Assembly: GCF_009858335.1 (NCBI RefSeq)
Contig: NZ_VMSE01000001.1
Coordinates: 806,001-870,000 of the forward strand
From: Methylovorus glucosotrophus
GTDB taxonomy: Bacteria > Pseudomonadota > Gammaproteobacteria > Burkholderiales > Methylophilaceae
Direction: 5' to 3'
Length of the DNA: 64,000 nt
In this document: positions 61,580 to 64,000 of the stretch, one piece after another
How the letters are laid out: every line of letters begins with the position of its first letter
Numbering within the stretch: position 1 is the stretch's first letter
Translations under genes and position numbers: made by a program
Notes under the pieces: generated by a model
What the model was told of the DNA's origin: nothing
The model's input: only the letters and a program-made list of their open reading frames with translations
Database searches by the model: none

Positions 61580-62461
61580 ATGAGCACAAGACCTGACGTT
61601 GCATTGCAAAACGAAGTCGTGACACAGCCAAGAGCGATTGAGCAGATCGTCATCGGCCAAGCCACGTCGGATGGCGCCGGGGTCAAGCTGACACGCGTGC
61701 TGACGCAACACCTGCAACGCCGGCTTGACCCTTTCCTGATGCTGGATGCCTTTGGCACCGATCAGCCGGAAGATTACATCGGCGGCTTTCCAGATCACCC
61801 CCACCGCGGGTTCGAAACCGTGACTTACATGCTGCAAGGCCGTATGCGTCATCGCGACAGTGCTGGCAACGAAGGCCTGCTAGCCCCCGGCGGTGTGCAA
61901 TGGATGACCGCTGGCAAGGGCGTAATTCACTCCGAGTTGCCCGAGCAGGAAGAAGGCGCCATGGAAGGCTTCCAGCTTTGGCTCAATCTGCCCGCCAAGG
62001 ACAAAATGGTGGACCCCGCCTACCGGGATATTCAAACGGACGAGATTCCGGAGATCATCACGGCCGATGGCGTCACGGTGCGGGTGATCGCTGGCGAAAG
62101 TCACGGCGTTGCCGGTGCCATCCAGCGTGGTACCACCGAGCCGCTCTACCTGGATGTGCATTTGCCAGCAGGCACACGCTTTACCCAGCAGATACCTGCC
62201 GAGTTCAATGCCCTGGTGTATGTGTATCGCGGTGAGGCGGTCATTGGCGAACGGCAGGTGCCACAGCAGCGCATGGCGATACTCAAGACCACGAACGACA
62301 GCGATGGCGTTGTTATTGCAGCGCCAGAAGCGACGCGTCTGTTGTTGATTGCCGGTCGTCCGCTCAAGGAGCCCATCGCGCAATATGGCCCCTTCGTGAT
62401 GAACACTCAGGAGCAGATTTTTGAGGCGATTCACGATTACCGCGAAGGCCGCCTGGCATAA
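61580..62461 (+). CDS. Pirin-family protein (cupin)
   Basis: The 293-residue protein has the pirin N-terminal motif PFLMLDAFGTDQPEDYIGGF, then FPDHPHRGFETVTYMLQGRM, HRDSAGNEGLLAPGGVQWMT and VIHSELPEQEEGAMEGFQLW. The metal-binding His residues of the N-terminal cupin are present. Bacterial pirins often have quercetinase-like or redox roles. It lies 33 bases after azoR. Confidence 0.93.
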   Translation: MSTRPDVALQNEVVTQPRAIEQIVIGQATSDGAGVKLTRVLTQHLQRRLDPFLMLDAFGTDQPEDYIGGFPDHPHRGFETVTYMLQGRMRHRDSAGNEGLLAPGGVQWMTAGKGVIHSELPEQEEGAMEGFQLWLNLPAKDKMVDPAYRDIQTDEIPEIITADGVTVRVIAGESHGVAGAIQRGTTEPLYLDVHLPAGTRFTQQIPAEFNALVYVYRGEAVIGERQVPQQRMAILKTTNDSDGVVIAAPEATRLLLIAGRPLKEPIAQYGPFVMNTQEQIFEAIHDYREGRLA

Positions 62462-62579
62462 AAAATATGCTGGGTTTATCCATCGTGTTAGCACTGCCTG
62501 ACTCAGCCTCACCTGGGTGAGTCAGGCCATTTTCAGAAGCATTCGGTTTTTATTTTTTACTTTTAAAAGGAGTTTTATC

Positions 62580-62978
62580 ATGCAAGCACTACATCGTCAC
62601 GGTCCATTGATCGGCCGCATCCTCATCGCGCTGATCTTCATTCTCTCCGGCTTCTCCAAGATCGGCGGCTTTGCTGCCACCTCCGGCTACATCGCCAGCA
62701 AAGGCCTGCCGCTGCCAGATCTAGTCACCATCCTCACCATCATCATTGAACTGGGTGGCGGCTTGCTGATCGTCGTCGGCTACCGTGCACGTCTGGCCGC
62801 CGCCGCCCTGTTCCTGTTCACCCTGGCCGCCGCATTCCTGTTCCATGACTTCTGGGCAGCAAGCCCAGACATGGCGCAAAACCAGATGATCCATTTCATG
62901 AAAAACATCTCCATGGCCGGTGGCCTGCTGTTTGTGCTGGTGCATGGCAGCGGCCCGCACCGTGTAAAAGCTGACTAA
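62580..62978 (+). CDS. DoxX-family membrane protein
   Basis: The 132-residue protein has four membrane helices, with GRILIALIFILSGFSKIGGF at about 12-31, a polar turn with TSGYIASKGLPLP, and LTIIIELGGGLLIVVGYRAR. This is the DoxX/SURF4-like pattern; in other bacteria members are tied to oxidative-stress handling. The ATG at 62580 follows AAGGAG by eight bases; the frame extends to 62517. It ends the azoR-pirin-doxX group at a strong terminator. Confidence 0.9.
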   Translation: MQALHRHGPLIGRILIALIFILSGFSKIGGFAATSGYIASKGLPLPDLVTILTIIIELGGGLLIVVGYRARLAAAALFLFTLAAAFLFHDFWAASPDMAQNQMIHFMKNISMAGGLLFVLVHGSGPHRVKAD

Positions 62979-62999
62979 TCGTTTAGTCTTCAGCCAAAC

Positions 63000-63032
63000 A
63001 AAAAGCCCGCCCATCATTGGCGGGCTTTTTTA
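63000..63032 (+). terminator. Terminator of azoR-pirin-doxX
   Basis: AAAAGCCCGCC pairs with GGCGGGCTTTT around a seven-base loop, with T residues after it. It lies about 22 bases after the doxX stop. Confidence 0.94.
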
Positions 63033-63144
63033 TTATCGGTGTTGAAAGGACTACGCCCGGCGTCATTTCTACCCTTAAGGGCAATTTCCTGATTTCGCAA
63101 TCCTGTGCATGATCGAACCCGCCTTTAGCCACGGATTCCCTGTC

Positions 63145-64000
63145 ATGCTGCCCTCGCTGTTATCCTCCCGTCGCCTGCTTACCCTGCAATGTCCCGCGCT
63201 CCATCAGATCCTGCCCGATGGGCTGGAGCCCGTCCGTCTTGCCGGGGGAGAGGGCATCAACACCCTGTTTGACTACCAGCTCACGGTACGTAGCCGTCTG
63301 GGGGAGGAGGTCGGCAGTGATCTCGACTTCGGTCCGCTGATGGGTCAAGTATTGACCTGCGGCATCAGCCTCGAAGGCCACGGCCAGTTCCTGCCCGGTG
63401 CGCTGGGCGATCTCGGCATGGCGAATCAGGGGGCGGGCACACGGTATGTCAGTGGACTCATCACCGACATACGCCACGCTGGCGAAGACAGCCGCCATGC
63501 GCTCTATGTCATTACGCTACGCCCCTGGCTCCACCTTGCTACGCTGACCACCGACTGCAAGGTGTTTCAGGACAAGACCGTGGTGGAGATCACCGAAGCC
63601 GTACTGGTGGACTATCCCTATGCGCTGGAGAAGCGGCTGATCGAGACCTATCCCGCCCGGGACTACAGCGTGCAATACAACGAATCCGACTTTGCCTTCC
63701 TCACCCGGTTGTGGCGGGAGTGGGGCATCAGCTTTCATTTCCGCCATGACGACGAGCGCCATACCCTGGTACTGGCCGATCACAATGGCGCCTATACGCC
63801 ATTCCAGCCCGATGACCCGGCCAGTGGCTATCACACCATTGCCTATTACCCGCCAGACCATAAGACCGATGCAGAGTACCTGCACCACTTCAGCGATGCC
63901 GAGCAACTGACTTCAGGCAGCTATGCCAGCCGCGATTACGACTACACCCGTCCCAGGGCCGAACTTGCCGCCCGCAACGCCCAGCCCCGTAACACCGCCC
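63145..64000 (+). CDS. vgrG: Type VI secretion tip protein VgrG, partial
   Basis: The open frame from 63145 continues to the window edge (285 codons) and is not closed. It begins MLPSLLSSRRLLTLQCPALH and contains GGEGINTLFDYQLTVRS, VTLRPWLHLATLTTDCKVFQ-type sequence (ITLRPWLHLATLTTDCKVFQ), QYNESDFAFLTRLWREWGIS and FHFRHDDERHTLVLAD, the VgrG gp27-like region. VgrG trimers tip the type VI needle and carry effectors. An in-frame ATG at 63109 is an alternative start; neither has a clear ribosome site. No other type VI gene is in view. Confidence 0.93.
   Translation, partial: MLPSLLSSRRLLTLQCPALHQILPDGLEPVRLAGGEGINTLFDYQLTVRSRLGEEVGSDLDFGPLMGQVLTCGISLEGHGQFLPGALGDLGMANQGAGTRYVSGLITDIRHAGEDSRHALYVITLRPWLHLATLTTDCKVFQDKTVVEITEAVLVDYPYALEKRLIETYPARDYSVQYNESDFAFLTRLWREWGISFHFRHDDERHTLVLADHNGAYTPFQPDDPASGYHTIAYYPPDHKTDAEYLHHFSDAEQLTSGSYASRDYDYTRPRAELAARNAQPRNTA

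Overview
The window looks like a chromosomal segment of a Gram-negative betaproteobacterium, most likely a methylotroph of the Methylophilaceae. That is an inference from gene content (pan operon with folK and pcnB, ccoNOQP with ccoG/fixH/ccoI, FadL-type and OprP-type outer-membrane proteins, long-form EpsC serine acetyltransferase) and protein style; no rRNA or other taxonomic marker is present. I saw no tRNA, rRNA, CRISPR array, insertion sequence or prophage. Coding density is high and most operons end in clear rho-independent hairpins.

Layout. 1-6.0 kb (minus): rsfS (cut by the edge), panD, a secreted alpha/beta hydrolase, panC, panB, a deoxynucleoside kinase, folK and pcnB. 6.1-8.3 kb (minus): a split YeeE/YedE sulfur-transport pair and a FadL-type porin. 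8.4-21.1 kb is a sulfur island. On its left, leftward, are cysA, cysW and cysT, a degenerate EAL-domain gene and a CysP-like binding protein. In its centre, rightward, are epsC, a family 2A encapsulin shell gene and a cysteine desulfurase with a 225-residue disordered N-terminal extension, which is the expected encapsulin cargo. On its right, leftward, are a YezD-like small protein, an OprP-type porin, an Sbp-like binding protein, a DUF2325 protein and a single-domain molbindin. Read together, the island imports sulfate or thiosulfate through dedicated outer-membrane and periplasmic parts, makes O-acetylserine for cysteine synthesis, and packages a cysteine desulfurase in a protein shell. This is the most exciting system in the window. 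Family 2A encapsulins with desulfurase cargo are known from other bacteria; the embedding here, with an EAL protein, an attenuator-like leader and similar AT-rich upstream elements, is what deserves attention.

21.2-24.8 kb: cobalamin adenosyltransferase, murI, a zinc-finger protein, ilvE and an OmpW-like protein. 25.0-33.1 kb (plus): ccoNOQP, ccoG, an enlarged FixH and ccoI, for a high-affinity cbb3 oxidase. 33.3-36.6 kb: two complementary bacterioferritin subunits, bfd, hmp and nsrR, for iron storage and nitric oxide defence, with Fur-like and NsrR-like sites. 36.6-43.3 kb (minus): a YgjP-type protease, plsC, gmhB, glyS, glyQ and lnt. 43.4-48.2 kb: mscL, a small secreted protein, corC, ybeY, phoH and miaB. 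48.4-52.6 kb (minus): hemin uptake hmuS-T-U-V behind a Fur-like box. 52.8-60.8 kb: cysG, an EnvZ/OmpR-type two-component pair, an EF-hand protein, an OsmB-like lipoprotein, a DUF482-type acyltransferase, a LexA-family repressor and a LysR regulator. 60.9-63.0 kb (plus): azoreductase, pirin and DoxX. From 63.1 kb a type VI secretion VgrG begins and runs off the edge.

Start codons were moved inward from the longest reading frame wherever a Shine-Dalgarno sequence, signal peptide or family N-terminus argued for it; each case is stated. Motif and operator calls were made by eye, so family names are firm where signature motifs are cited and weaker where only general resemblance is given.
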